A stretch of DNA of 64,000 bases from Chloroflexota bacterium (lineage in GTDB: Bacteria; Chloroflexota; UBA11872; VXOZ01): NCBI GenBank assembly GCA_026710945.1, contig JAPOQA010000028.1:112216-176215 (forward strand), given 5' to 3'. Position 1 is the first letter of the stretch. Every line of letters starts with the position of its first letter. The notes under the pieces are model-generated. The model was not told the origin of the DNA and ran no database searches. It saw only the letters and a list, made by a program, of their open reading frames with translations. This document shows, piece after piece, positions 17,801 to 25,194 of this stretch. The position numbers and the translations under genes are program-made.

Positions 17801-18568
17801 GACGACGGGCACGCCGTCACACCGGCTACGGCTGCCGCGCCCGCTGTGGAGTTTGCGGACGTTTCATTCAACTACGGCCCGGGTGAACCCCAGGCATTGA
17901 GCGGGGTGTCGTTCGCGATCGAAGCCGGCCAGACCGTCGCCTTGGTAGGTCCCTCCGGGGCAGGCAAGACCACCGTGGCGCACCTGCTCATGCGCTTCTG
18001 GGACCCGCAACAGGGACGGATTACGTTCGGCGGTCACGACCTGCGAGACTTCACCCTCGATGACTTGCGCAACCGCATCTCGCTCGTCTCCCAGGACATC
18101 TACCTCTTCAATATGAGTATTCGCGAGAACCTGCGCCTCGCGCGGCCCGATGCCACCGATGAAGAAATCGAGAAAGCGGCCAAGATGGCAAGCGCGGACG
18201 AATTTATCCAGACATTCCCGCGCGGCTATGACTCAGTTGTCGGCGAACGCGGGACGTCTATATCGGGTGGGCAGCGCCAGCGGCTGGCGATTGCGCGTGC
18301 CCTGCTTAAGCAAGCGCCTATCTTGATCCTGGACGAAGCCACGTCCCACCTGGATACGGAAAACGAGCGGGAAGTGCGCGCGGCGATCGCCGAGCTCATG
18401 CGGGACCGCACCACGCTCGTGATCGCGCACCGCCTCTCAACCGTGCGGGATGCGGACAACATCATCGTGCTGGATGACGGGCGCGTTGCCCAAAAGGGCA
18501 CCCACGACGCACTCGTGGGTTCGGACGGCACATACGCCCAACTCGTGCGCGTACAGGTGCAGCTCTAG
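14879..18568 (+). CDS. Fused two-unit ABC exporter, CydDC-like
   Basis: A single 1229-residue chain holds two complete half-exporters. Unit 1: membrane domain to about residue 320, Walker A GPSGAGKTT near 388, signature LSGGQRQR near 493, Walker B ILILDEATS near 514. An acidic linker (about 580-650) leads to unit 2: membrane domain about 660-960, Walker A GPSGAGKTT near 1024, signature ISGGQRQR near 1129, Walker B near 1147. Both nucleotide-binding sites appear intact. The order and phrases such as FIDAIQGLATLKIFGRS recall CydD followed by CydC, the cysteine/glutathione exporter needed for cytochrome bd; lipid or drug export is the alternative, and no cyd genes are nearby. ATG 14879 is preferred over TTG 14867 because AGGCAGGG precedes it. 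Confidence 0.85.
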   Translation: MATAQKADSLSTSWRLASLTKGSRSRIALAALFGLGAVTTGVARLSLSGTAVAMVFEQQPFMEILLILLGVLALPMLRIVFTMAQQFIAHETAAKMKVKLRTALYTHLLRLGPGFTQKQRTGEVVVKAVDSVEQLETFFGRYLPQLVVAGIAPVGILTFMTILDWQSALIYLLFAVLTYLAPTFFRRATYRASRGRWQANRELSADFIDAIQGLATLKIFGRSTEWGRMLADRARALSTQTMKVLGINIASGGVSMLFMSLGAATVLAWGAIRVDQGTLDLTPLMIVLFLGIEIFRPLRELNQLYHTGLLGTSSAIGMLSLLDEEPEVADAADRDRTDGSSATTAVHDGPIEPRVDFERVAFTYERGDRPALQDVSFTVPAGTTLGIVGPSGAGKTTVTNLLLRFFDPQEGRIRLGGHDIRDIPLHSLRQQVSIVAQDTYLFHGTVLENIRLARPEASDAEVLAAAQAANAHEFIPRLLDGYNTIIGERGQKLSGGQRQRLAIARAILKDAPILILDEATSHVDSGNEAAIQEALERLMRNRTTIVIAHRLSTVAGADQIIVLDQGACVERGSHKDLMAYDGVYARLVAAQSRLPAGHESESDVAGFSTAVTNGDTPAAVATADGSDRPEPDDQANSDGHFLRSAEHAKPIEPVMLGAWETSSRLMRLIRPEWLEFAVTVGSGLVKAGATIALGVASAMLAGQVATGGGIGYLIPIVLALAFTVALFTWIEAWISHDMAYRILADMRVKLFDTLDRLAPAYMYSRRSGDLTSIVTSDIETVESFFAHAAGPILVAIMVPLVALVFLLNMSWLLALSLVPFLILVALSPHYIGRHTDRLGNRLRTELGEVNAHMADSVQGLREVVVFSQDGRRLQEIHDKSEALTGLQVRYGKQLGFQQGVIEGIQAVGALVVLMLGAYLVNEGLLTAAALPVATMLALTCFTPVAEIARIVKELANAFGSGRRVFAVQDEPMPVDDGHAVTPATAAAPAVEFADVSFNYGPGEPQALSGVSFAIEAGQTVALVGPSGAGKTTVAHLLMRFWDPQQGRITFGGHDLRDFTLDDLRNRISLVSQDIYLFNMSIRENLRLARPDATDEEIEKAAKMASADEFIQTFPRGYDSVVGERGTSISGGQRQRLAIARALLKQAPILILDEATSHLDTENEREVRAAIAELMRDRTTLVIAHRLSTVRDADNIIVLDDGRVAQKGTHDALVGSDGTYAQLVRVQVQL

Positions 18569-18617
18569 CGCACTGCCTCCTCGCTAGCGCTATCGGCAAG
18601 GGCTCAATAGCGCTTGT

Positions 18618-18892
18618 TGTCATTCCTCGCTGCGCTCGGAATTGTAAGTGTTGAGTAATTCGTTGACAGAATTCGCTTTCCCGTAGAAAGTGCTACAAGG
18701 CCTTGTCATTCCGAGCGGAGCGAGGAATCTAGAGTCCCTGCTCAACGCACTTTCACGGTCTCAGCACTCTAGATTCCTCACTCCGCTGCGCTCCGTTCGG
18801 AATGACATGCATTCAGGCAAGCACAGAGCCTTGCTCCCATGTTTCTTCTACCAAGTCTGTCAACGAATAACCTGACATTTACAGGAATGACA
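18618..18892. mobile_element. MITE-like nested palindrome, copy A
   Basis: Outer inverted arms start TGTCATTCCT and carry GTAAGTGTTGAGTAATTCG plus TTGACAGA; their mirror image ends ACAGGAATGACA at 18892. Nested inside, at 18704-18807, is a second palindrome with arms TGTCATTCCGAGCGGAGCG and its complement around ATCTAGAG...CTCTAGAT. There is no coding capacity. Related copies lie at 50571, 56473 and 63802, with a fragment at 10378. Confidence 0.75.
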
Positions 18893-19048
18893 GGCATATA
18901 GCTATGAATGACTGAACTGTGGATCTCCCTCTACCGGCAAGCCGAGTCTCCTGAAGCATTGCTCCGTATGACAAGACTGACACTTGTGCAAGACTCCCTG
19001 ACACCTGCAGGAACGGTAATCGAGGTGCAGCACGCCGCACGGCCCCGG

Positions 19049-19078
19049 TTGCAGGGCGGTTACTGAGCAACATATAAT
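19049..19078 (+). promoter_or_regulatory. Probable promoter upstream of tRNA-Leu
   Basis: TTGCAG at 19049-19054 and TATAAT at 19073-19078 with an 18-base spacer, 122 bases before the tRNA. It could also serve rpsF-ssb-rpsR. Confidence 0.5.
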
Positions 19079-19200
19079 GTGAAAAGGTAGTCAAGGACCT
19101 GCGTCCCTGCTTGGGAGTGAGGCGCGAACGCCCGCTGTAGATAAGGCGTCTGCAGGAACTGCAGAATGCGTCTGCACTAGTTGCAGAATGCGTCTATCGA

Positions 19201-19288
19201 GCCGAGGTGGCGAAATGGAAGACGCATGGGACTTAAACTCCCAGGAGCTTTAACGCTCGTGCCGGTTCGACTCCGGTCCTCGGCACCA
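19201..19288 (+). tRNA. tRNA-Leu (anticodon UAA)
   Basis: The acceptor arms GCCGAGG (19201-19207) and CCTCGGC (19278-19284) pair fully, followed by A and an encoded CCA. The anticodon stem TGGGA/TCCCA encloses loop CTTAAAC with anticodon TAA. A long variable arm (GGAGCTTTAACGCTC) marks a class II tRNA, and the T arm is CCGG-TTCGACT-CCGG. Just upstream TGCAGAATGCGTCT occurs twice in tandem. Confidence 0.95.
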
Positions 19289-19388
19289 CAATAATACCTT
19301 TCTGCTTCCGGCAGATGCAGGCTGGCGATGGAGTTCATCCAGCCAAGGCACTCGACCGGAGGCAAACCCAGAGGAAGGAAATACCTCT

Positions 19389-19748
19389 ATGCGCCCATAC
19401 GAACTCGTCGTCATCTTCCACCCGGAAATCGACCCCGACACCCTCGCGACGCTCACCGGTCGCATTGTCTCCACCATCACCGATCACGGCGGTGAGATCA
19501 TTGCGCAGCAGACATGGGGGCGGAAGCGTCTCGCGTATCCGATCAAGCACCTCAACGACGGCCACTACGTACTCTGGCACTTCCAGGCCGACTCCCCGTC
19601 GCTTGTGAGCGATCTTGAGAGTCTCTTCCTAATCTCGGAACCCGTACTCCGTTATCTCACCGTGCGCGCGGAGGGTCTCCCGCCGCTCACGCCGGACCGG
19701 GAGCCGGAACCCGCAGCCGCAGCGGAAGCAGAAAGGGAGGAAGCGTAG
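19389..19748 (+). CDS. rpsF: 30S ribosomal protein bS6
   Basis: The 119-residue protein matches bS6: MRPYELVVIFHPEID at the start, AQQTWGRKRLAYPIKHLNDG in the middle and EPVLRYLTVR before an acidic alanine-rich tail. AAGGAA precedes the ATG. It opens the classical rpsF-ssb-rpsR operon, with ssb starting two bases after its stop. The protein pairs with bS18 on the small-subunit platform. Confidence 0.97.
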   Translation: MRPYELVVIFHPEIDPDTLATLTGRIVSTITDHGGEIIAQQTWGRKRLAYPIKHLNDGHYVLWHFQADSPSLVSDLESLFLISEPVLRYLTVRAEGLPPLTPDREPEPAAAAEAEREEA

Positions 19749-19750
19749 TC

Positions 19751-20173
19751 ATGGCCGGCCTGAATAAAGTCATGCTCATCGGCCATCTCGGGCGCGATCC
19801 TGAACTGAGATATACGGCGAGCGGTACGCCGGTTTGCAACTTTTCACTGGCGGTTAGCCGCCGTTGGAGCGGTCGCGACGGTGAACAACAGGAAGAGACC
19901 GACTGGTTTCGCGTGACCGCCTGGAATAAGCTTGCGGAGACCTGCGCGAATTACCTTGCGAAGGGCCGGCAGGTCTACATCGAGGGACGCGTGCGACTAG
20001 ATACCTACACCGGCCAGGACGGACAGGAGCGCGCCAACTTGGCCGTTACCGCATTCGAGATGCAGATGCTCGGCTCGCGGCGCGATCAGGGGATGTCCGG
20101 CGAATCAATGGAAGAAGCCGGCGCACCCGCAGAAGCGGAAGAGACCATCAATCCGGATGATCTTCCCTTCTAA
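19751..20173 (+). CDS. ssb: Single-stranded DNA-binding protein
   Basis: The 140-residue protein has the OB-fold sequence of SSB (NKVMLIGHLGRDPELRYTAS, DWFRVTAWNKLAE, YIEGRVRLDTYTGQDG) and the acidic C-terminal tail ending DDLPF that recruits partner repair and replication proteins. The start is coupled to rpsF at two bases, as in many bacteria. The linker (about residues 108-132) is short and acidic rather than glycine-rich. Confidence 0.97.
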   Translation: MAGLNKVMLIGHLGRDPELRYTASGTPVCNFSLAVSRRWSGRDGEQQEETDWFRVTAWNKLAETCANYLAKGRQVYIEGRVRLDTYTGQDGQERANLAVTAFEMQMLGSRRDQGMSGESMEEAGAPAEAEETINPDDLPF

Positions 20174-20231
20174 AGGAATTCAATGCTACGTATCCGATTT
20201 CAAAGTATAGATTGTGGATTGGGGATTACTG

Positions 20232-20621
20232 ATGCTTGATCGAGATAGTCGAGATTCACAAGGCAGGCCGCCGGGACGGTTCGGTGGTGGCGGCGGCGGC
20301 GGAGGAGGTGGCGGCGGTCGTTTCGGTGGTGGTGGCGGAGGCGGTGGCGGTGGTCGATACGGCCCGCCGCGCCGGCGAGGGCCGGGCGGACGAGGTCCAC
20401 GCCGCCGGCGCTCGTGCTATTTCTGCGGCAACGCCATCAAAGTCATTGACTTTAAGAACGTCGATCTCCTGTGGAACTACCTGGATGATCGCGAAAAGAT
20501 CATTGGGCACCGCCAGAGCGGCACGTGCCAGAAACACCAGCGCCGGCTCTCTGTTGCCATAAAGCGGGCACGCACGATAGCGCTGCTGCCGTACACGCCG
20601 GAGCACACGCGCACGCGGTAA
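20232..20621 (+). CDS. rpsR: 30S ribosomal protein bS18 with glycine-rich N-terminal extension
   Basis: The C-terminal 75 residues are bS18: RRSCYFCGNAIKVIDFKNVD, WNYLDDREKIIGHRQSGTC and QRRLSVAIKRARTIALLPYT. Three or more cysteines (CYFC and a later C) fit the zinc-bearing C+ form. Before this core is an extension of about 50 residues with two glycine runs (12 and 10 glycines) separated by RFG and RYGPPRRRG, encoded by GGC/GGT repeats. I use ATG 20232, which follows GGGGATT; an upstream ATG at 20214 would add six residues. The gene rplI, often next in this operon, is absent. Confidence 0.93.
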   Translation: MLDRDSRDSQGRPPGRFGGGGGGGGGGGGRFGGGGGGGGGGRYGPPRRRGPGGRGPRRRRSCYFCGNAIKVIDFKNVDLLWNYLDDREKIIGHRQSGTCQKHQRRLSVAIKRARTIALLPYTPEHTRTR

Positions 20622-20905
20622 CGGGTCCGCTCCAGCGACGCCCAAGCGCACGTGCGGAGCCGCGCGCCGCAGTATGCGGAGTTCTGTCGCGCCCTTCTTT
20701 GTCAGGATTGCGACGTACGCCTTACTGGCCGGGCCGAGACACGCCGCTGTGCGTCTCAGGTAGACTTCGTTCCCGGCGGCGCGGTCGTTCCGCGTGAAAC
20801 GCTAAAGCCCGATTCTATGCGGCGGACGTCGCAAGACTGAAACGGCGCACGATCTCGTTCACTCCGCTTAGTCCCGAATAGGTTATCCAACGCGAAGGTC
20901 TCTCT
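20622..20905. other. Intergenic region, nothing recognised
   Basis: These 284 GC-rich bases contain only short overlapping frames without ribosome sites. I found no tRNA, terminator with a T tract or repeat of the families seen elsewhere. Confidence 0.45.
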
Positions 20906-22276
20906 ATGCCACGAAGAAAGTCCAGTTCAGCGCATCGACGCTCCCAGCGCATCATTGCCCGTCCTCTAGAGCATCCGGCGGAAGAGGGGCAACCGATAAT
21001 CTTTGGTTGGGGCGCCCACCTCTCGCGGCGAGAGAAGGATACCCTAAGGAGGCGGGCGATAATGGCCGGCGCCGGATTCGTTGCCGCGCTTATCGCCTTA
21101 ATTCTGCTTTACGCATACCTCAACGAGTATGTCCTGCAAGCACGGGCTACAGTGGCACGCATCGGCGCTACGAGTATCAACGCCAGTGACTTTTCCACTG
21201 AACTGGGCACGGAACTCGCGCATTACGTCTACTTCACACGGCAGGTGCAACAGATTTTGCCGCAACTCGTGGGCGAAGAAGGAGCCGATCCCACCGCGAT
21301 TAGCAATGCGGCATCCAGGCTCTTGTCTCAGCAAGAGCAACGCTTGCAATACCTGCCCAGCTTCACTCTGGAACAGATGATCGAGGCCATCATCATACGC
21401 CTGGAAGCCGCTGAGCGCGGGTATACGTACACGGAAACTGAGCGCGAGGAAGCCACCGCCGCCTACCTCGACGAGCTAGGCGGAGCGCAATTGCGCAGCC
21501 GCATTCTCGCACTAATTCCACCGCCTTTGCCTGAACCAACGCCGATCCCCGGTGAAGATGAGATTCGGCAGTCAGACGAACTGTTGCTGCGGGCAGCGCT
21601 CGCGAGCACGCCCACAGCCACCGCCACGCCACTGCCACCAACCCCGTCGCCTACGGCGGCGCCGGTAACACCCACACCTGAGGTTCCCACGCCGGTGCCT
21701 ACGCTCGAGGACCGTGTGGAAGCCTATCTTGCCGGTACGGGCATGTCGCGTGACGTCTTTGAGGAGCGCGTGCAAGACGCCTGGTGGCGTCAACGCTTGG
21801 AGCGGGAGGCCATTGCCGCCGTGCCCACGAGCAGTGCACAAGTTTACGCCCGTCACATTCTTGTGACGAATGAGGAAGATGCTGCCCTTGCCATAGAGCG
21901 CTTGGAGGCCGGTGAGGACTTTGCCGAGCTTGCGGCCGAGATGTCGCTTGATCCCGGCACGAAGGACTCCGGCGGCGATTTGGGGTGGTTCCCGAGAGGC
22001 GTTATGACACCTACGTTCGAGCAAGCGGCCTTCGAGCTAGAGCCGGGACAGCGTAGCGAAGCGATACAGTCTCCGTTCGGATTTCACATCATCGAGGTAT
22101 TGGAGAGAGCCGACGACGTGCCACTGGCGCCCAACGCCCTTTCCCAACTTCAACTGCGCGCGTTCAGCCAGCTTCTTGGCGAACGTAAAGTTGCCCTCGG
22201 CGTGGAACGCTTCCTGACGCAAGAGATTGCTACGTGGGCGCAACGCCACATGCCGCCGCTGCCTGAATTGCAGTAG
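20906..22276 (+). CDS. Membrane-anchored parvulin-type peptidyl-prolyl isomerase
   Basis: A 456-residue protein: basic cytoplasmic N-terminus, one membrane anchor (MAGAGFVAALIALILLYAYL, about 53-72), a SurA/PrsA-like helical chaperone domain (about 80-215), a proline/threonine linker (about 230-262) and a PpiC domain at about 312-400. The isomerase signatures VYARHILVTNEEDA, DFAELAAEMSLDPGTKDSGG, DLGWFPRGVM and PFGFHIIEVLE are all there. It should act on the outer face of the membrane and help exported proteins fold, like PrsA. AAGG lies nine bases before the ATG. It follows rpsR in the same direction but is 284 bases away. Confidence 0.93.
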   Translation: MPRRKSSSAHRRSQRIIARPLEHPAEEGQPIIFGWGAHLSRREKDTLRRRAIMAGAGFVAALIALILLYAYLNEYVLQARATVARIGATSINASDFSTELGTELAHYVYFTRQVQQILPQLVGEEGADPTAISNAASRLLSQQEQRLQYLPSFTLEQMIEAIIIRLEAAERGYTYTETEREEATAAYLDELGGAQLRSRILALIPPPLPEPTPIPGEDEIRQSDELLLRAALASTPTATATPLPPTPSPTAAPVTPTPEVPTPVPTLEDRVEAYLAGTGMSRDVFEERVQDAWWRQRLEREAIAAVPTSSAQVYARHILVTNEEDAALAIERLEAGEDFAELAAEMSLDPGTKDSGGDLGWFPRGVMTPTFEQAAFELEPGQRSEAIQSPFGFHIIEVLERADDVPLAPNALSQLQLRAFSQLLGERKVALGVERFLTQEIATWAQRHMPPLPELQ

Positions 22277-22591
22277 CAGCCTACGGGTCGTCTATGCCGT
22301 TCGTGCTGAGCCTGTCGAAGCATGAACGGCACGATAGAGTAGTCGAAACCGTTTACCCGTATTACAGCCGTTCACCCTTCGACGCCGCTCAGGGCGAACG
22401 GTGTATGCCCCGTTCGTGTGAATTGCCTCCCCGTTCGTGCTGAGCTTGTCGACGTACGAACGGAATTGAGGATAGGTACAGGCTGCCATTCTTACCCCTC
22501 CGTCGTTCACCCTTCGACAGAGCCTGTGCTGAGCCTGTCGAAGTGCTCGGGGCGAACGGTGTATACCGCAGGCTTGGGGGCGTCTCCCAGG
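22277..22591. repeat. Cluster of GAGCCTGTCGAAG-type repeats
   Basis: At least four copies, in both orientations, of a repeat containing CCGTTCG, GAGCCTGTCGAAG or CTTCGAC and GGGCGAACGG occupy 22298-22565. The same family occurs at about 24928-24952, 30690-30725, 30855-30880 and 59127-59162. No gene. This is a short palindromic repeat known from many bacterial genomes. Confidence 0.75.
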
Positions 22592-24649
22592 CTACCGGAA
22601 GAACTGTTCCACGTCCGCGAATTCTCCGGCCCGACGCGCCGGAGGCAGCGAATTGAGAATCGTCTTGCCGTAGAATTTCGTATGAATGCGCGCGTCCAGC
22701 AGCACCATCACGCCGCTGTCTGCCGGGCTCCGAATGAGACGGCCAAAGCCCTGCTTGAGGTCGATGATGGCTTCCGGCAGCATCAAGTCTCGGAACCAGT
22801 TGCCCCCGGCCTGGGTCACAGCATCCAGCCGGGCCTGAGAGAGCGGCGACGGCGCTGAGAACGGCAGCCGGTCGATGGCGACCACCGAGAGCGCCTCGCC
22901 CGGCACGTCCACGCCTTGCCAGAAGGACTTGGTGGCGCAGAGTATCGCGTTACCGTCTTCCTGAAAAACCCGCAGCAGTTCCCGCCGCGGCATCTCGCCC
23001 TGGCGCAAACACAGCAAGTCGTCACCCACGCGCCGCGAGATTTCCTGATAACAGTGCTCCAGCGCCCGGTAGCTCGTGAAGAGCAGAAAGGCGCGTCCCT
23101 GGGAGGCAACCACCAAGCGCTCCAAGCGGTCCACCAACGCCGCCAGGTAGGCGCGCGCGGCATCTCCTTCCCAGCGTGAGGGAGGTTCGGAGAGTTCGCG
23201 CGGTCGCGGCGCCCAGATGAGCGCCTGTTCTTCAAAGATAAACGGGCTTTCGCACACGGCTTCACGGTAGTCACTCCCGCCTGCGTCTGCGGGCGAAGCG
23301 CCGGCTCCTACGCGCGATGCGAAGAACTTCATGCTGCCGCCCACGGCCAGCGTCGCCGACGTGTACACCGTAGCTTGCGTCCGCTGCACGACGCGTGAAA
23401 GGTGCTCCGATACATCGATGGGCGTGCGATGCAGTTGGATGCTGTTACGTCCCTCCTCCACATAGCGCAGCTCCCCTTGCAGCGTTGGTGCACAGAAGCG
23501 TTCTATCCGGTTGACAACCGATTCCACCTGATCGATGCGCTTCTGTACCTTCGCTTCTTCCTCCTCGCTCGGCATCTGCGGCAGACGCTCTTTGAGGAAT
23601 TGGTAGTAGCGATTCAGCGCGTTCGTGACCGGTCCGGCGGTAAACTCCTGGGTTTCCGGCACCGCAACTTGACGGCTGCCCCATTCACCCCGCCCCTTTT
23701 GCAGCAGCAAGGCCGTAAACTGCTCCCACGTCGTTGCCACTCCCCGCTGGAGCGCGTCACGCAGGCCCTCCAGACCGGACTCATCGGGGATGAGACGGGA
23801 GATGCTGCGCGGCGTCAGGGTATCCGTGAACGCCGCATAGGCAAAGTTCTCCAACTGATGCGCCTCGTCAATGACAAGAAAGGCGTGCTGGGGCAGAATC
23901 TCAGCCAGCGTGCTGAGACAGAGCAGCGCGTGGTTGCAGATGACAACGTCCGCCTCCTTCAACTGCTCGCGCATCGCAAAATACCAGCATGACCGGTCTC
24001 TGTAAAAGCGGCAGCTCCGTCGAATGCAGTCGGTGTCGGTGGCAATGGTGCGCTCGCGCAGCTCCGCGGAAAGCGTGAAGCGGAGCTCGTCTACATCGCC
24101 GGTGGTCGTCTCACCCAGCCACTCCATCATGCCCGCCAGTCCCTCCGGCGGTAGCAGGCTGCCCGTCGTTTCATCCAGCTTGAGCTTGCAGGCGTAGTTT
24201 CCCAGCCCCTTCGCAACAATGGCGTCGAACGTAATACCAAACGGGGCGAGGAGCTGTTGTACAGCCGGCACATCCTTGAAGAAGAGCTGGTCTTGCAGCA
24301 CCTTGGTTGCGGTAGAAATGACGATGGGGCCGCAGTCCGGGTCCGCGCGCCGGGCCAAGACTGCCGGTATGAGGTACGCGAGGCTCTTCCCCACACCGGT
24401 GCCGGCTTCTACCACCAAATGACGGCGATCCGCCAGCGCCGCACTGATGGCGGACGCCATCGCCTGCTGCCCGGCGCGGTGTTCCCATCCGGCCTCGACG
24501 AGCAGACCGTCCGGACCGTAGATAGCGTCCATCGTCCTGCTATCCAGGCGGAGAGATGAGGCGTGAGGGGTTTCAGCGGAAGACATAGAGGCGATAATCT
24601 CAGCGCGGGGTTCAAGAACGGGTACGTGTGATTTTTCACATTCTAGCAT
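22592..24649 (-). CDS. dinG: DinG-family ATP-dependent DNA helicase
   Basis: This 685-residue superfamily-2 XPD-like helicase has Walker A EAGTGVGKS (81-89), motif Ia VISTATKVLQDQL, cysteines of an iron-sulfur domain (YACKLKL, CIRRSC, CWYF, about residues 154-222), DEAH box FLVIDEAHQLE near 260, and C-terminal motifs FLLFTSYRALEHC, KSFWQGVDVPG and GFGRLIRS. DinG enzymes unwind 5'-to-3' and act in DNA repair and R-loop removal. There is no N-terminal exonuclease domain. The start ATG 24649 follows AAAAGGCAGGC. No LexA box was recognised in the divergent space. Confidence 0.92.
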   Translation of the reverse strand: MLECEKSHVPVLEPRAEIIASMSSAETPHASSLRLDSRTMDAIYGPDGLLVEAGWEHRAGQQAMASAISAALADRRHLVVEAGTGVGKSLAYLIPAVLARRADPDCGPIVISTATKVLQDQLFFKDVPAVQQLLAPFGITFDAIVAKGLGNYACKLKLDETTGSLLPPEGLAGMMEWLGETTTGDVDELRFTLSAELRERTIATDTDCIRRSCRFYRDRSCWYFAMREQLKEADVVICNHALLCLSTLAEILPQHAFLVIDEAHQLENFAYAAFTDTLTPRSISRLIPDESGLEGLRDALQRGVATTWEQFTALLLQKGRGEWGSRQVAVPETQEFTAGPVTNALNRYYQFLKERLPQMPSEEEEAKVQKRIDQVESVVNRIERFCAPTLQGELRYVEEGRNSIQLHRTPIDVSEHLSRVVQRTQATVYTSATLAVGGSMKFFASRVGAGASPADAGGSDYREAVCESPFIFEEQALIWAPRPRELSEPPSRWEGDAARAYLAALVDRLERLVVASQGRAFLLFTSYRALEHCYQEISRRVGDDLLCLRQGEMPRRELLRVFQEDGNAILCATKSFWQGVDVPGEALSVVAIDRLPFSAPSPLSQARLDAVTQAGGNWFRDLMLPEAIIDLKQGFGRLIRSPADSGVMVLLDARIHTKFYGKTILNSLPPARRAGEFADVEQFFR

Positions 24650-25194
24650 GCCTGCCTTTTCGGACTCCGGTTGGCATAGTCTCCTCCGCAGGAGTCCGCA
24701 GCTCTATCGGGTCCGAAAGGTGAAATCTCTCCCATTCCTTCGAAGACCCCCGTAGTGGAGAGGGTCATGCATCGGACTGGAAGTCCGATGCATGACCCCC
24801 ATTGGAGTCGAGAGACAAACTTCCTCTCCCTGGGGAGGCTGTGTCATGAGTCGACTAGATAAACAAAGTCGTGCTTCTACAAGGGCTTCGCGAAGCCCAC
24901 TCAACACGAACGGAATTTGCCTCTTCCGTTCGCCCTGAGCCTGTCGAAGGGCAAGTCTACAATGAGCAATGCACTTTTGAGACAAGCTCCCAGGGAGAGG
25001 GTCGGGGTAAGGGGAAATCTCCACCCTTCCCACCTCACTTGGTGTCCCCATCGGCGATTCGCAAGGTCTCCCATAGGGTGTGGAGCCGCAGAAGAATCAC
25101 GCACAGCTACTTACCTGTTACTTGGCACTGTGGTAGCTTTAATCCTAGCGGCGCACGTCGGCGCATCAGGAAAAGTAATTGAGGAAGGCGCGTT
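24650..25194. other. Divergent intergenic region with hairpin and repeats
   Basis: Between dinG (minus) and the sensor kinase (plus). It holds the perfect 17-bp hairpin at 24762-24798 (listed separately), one TTCGCCCTGAGCCTGTCGAA copy near 24928 and a GGGAGAGGGTCGGGGTAAGG copy near 24992. No gene was found. Confidence 0.7.
24762..24798. repeat. Perfect 17-bp inverted repeat
   Basis: GGGTCATGCATCGGACT and its exact complement AGTCCGATGCATGACCC are separated by GGA. There is no T tract on either side, so it is not a standard terminator; it may be a structured RNA, a protein site or a repeat-family member present once here. Confidence 0.8.

Noticed and set aside
19160..19200. Tandem TGCAGAATGCGTCT before the tRNA
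   Set aside because: Two copies only; considered as an attachment site but no integrase or element boundary was found.
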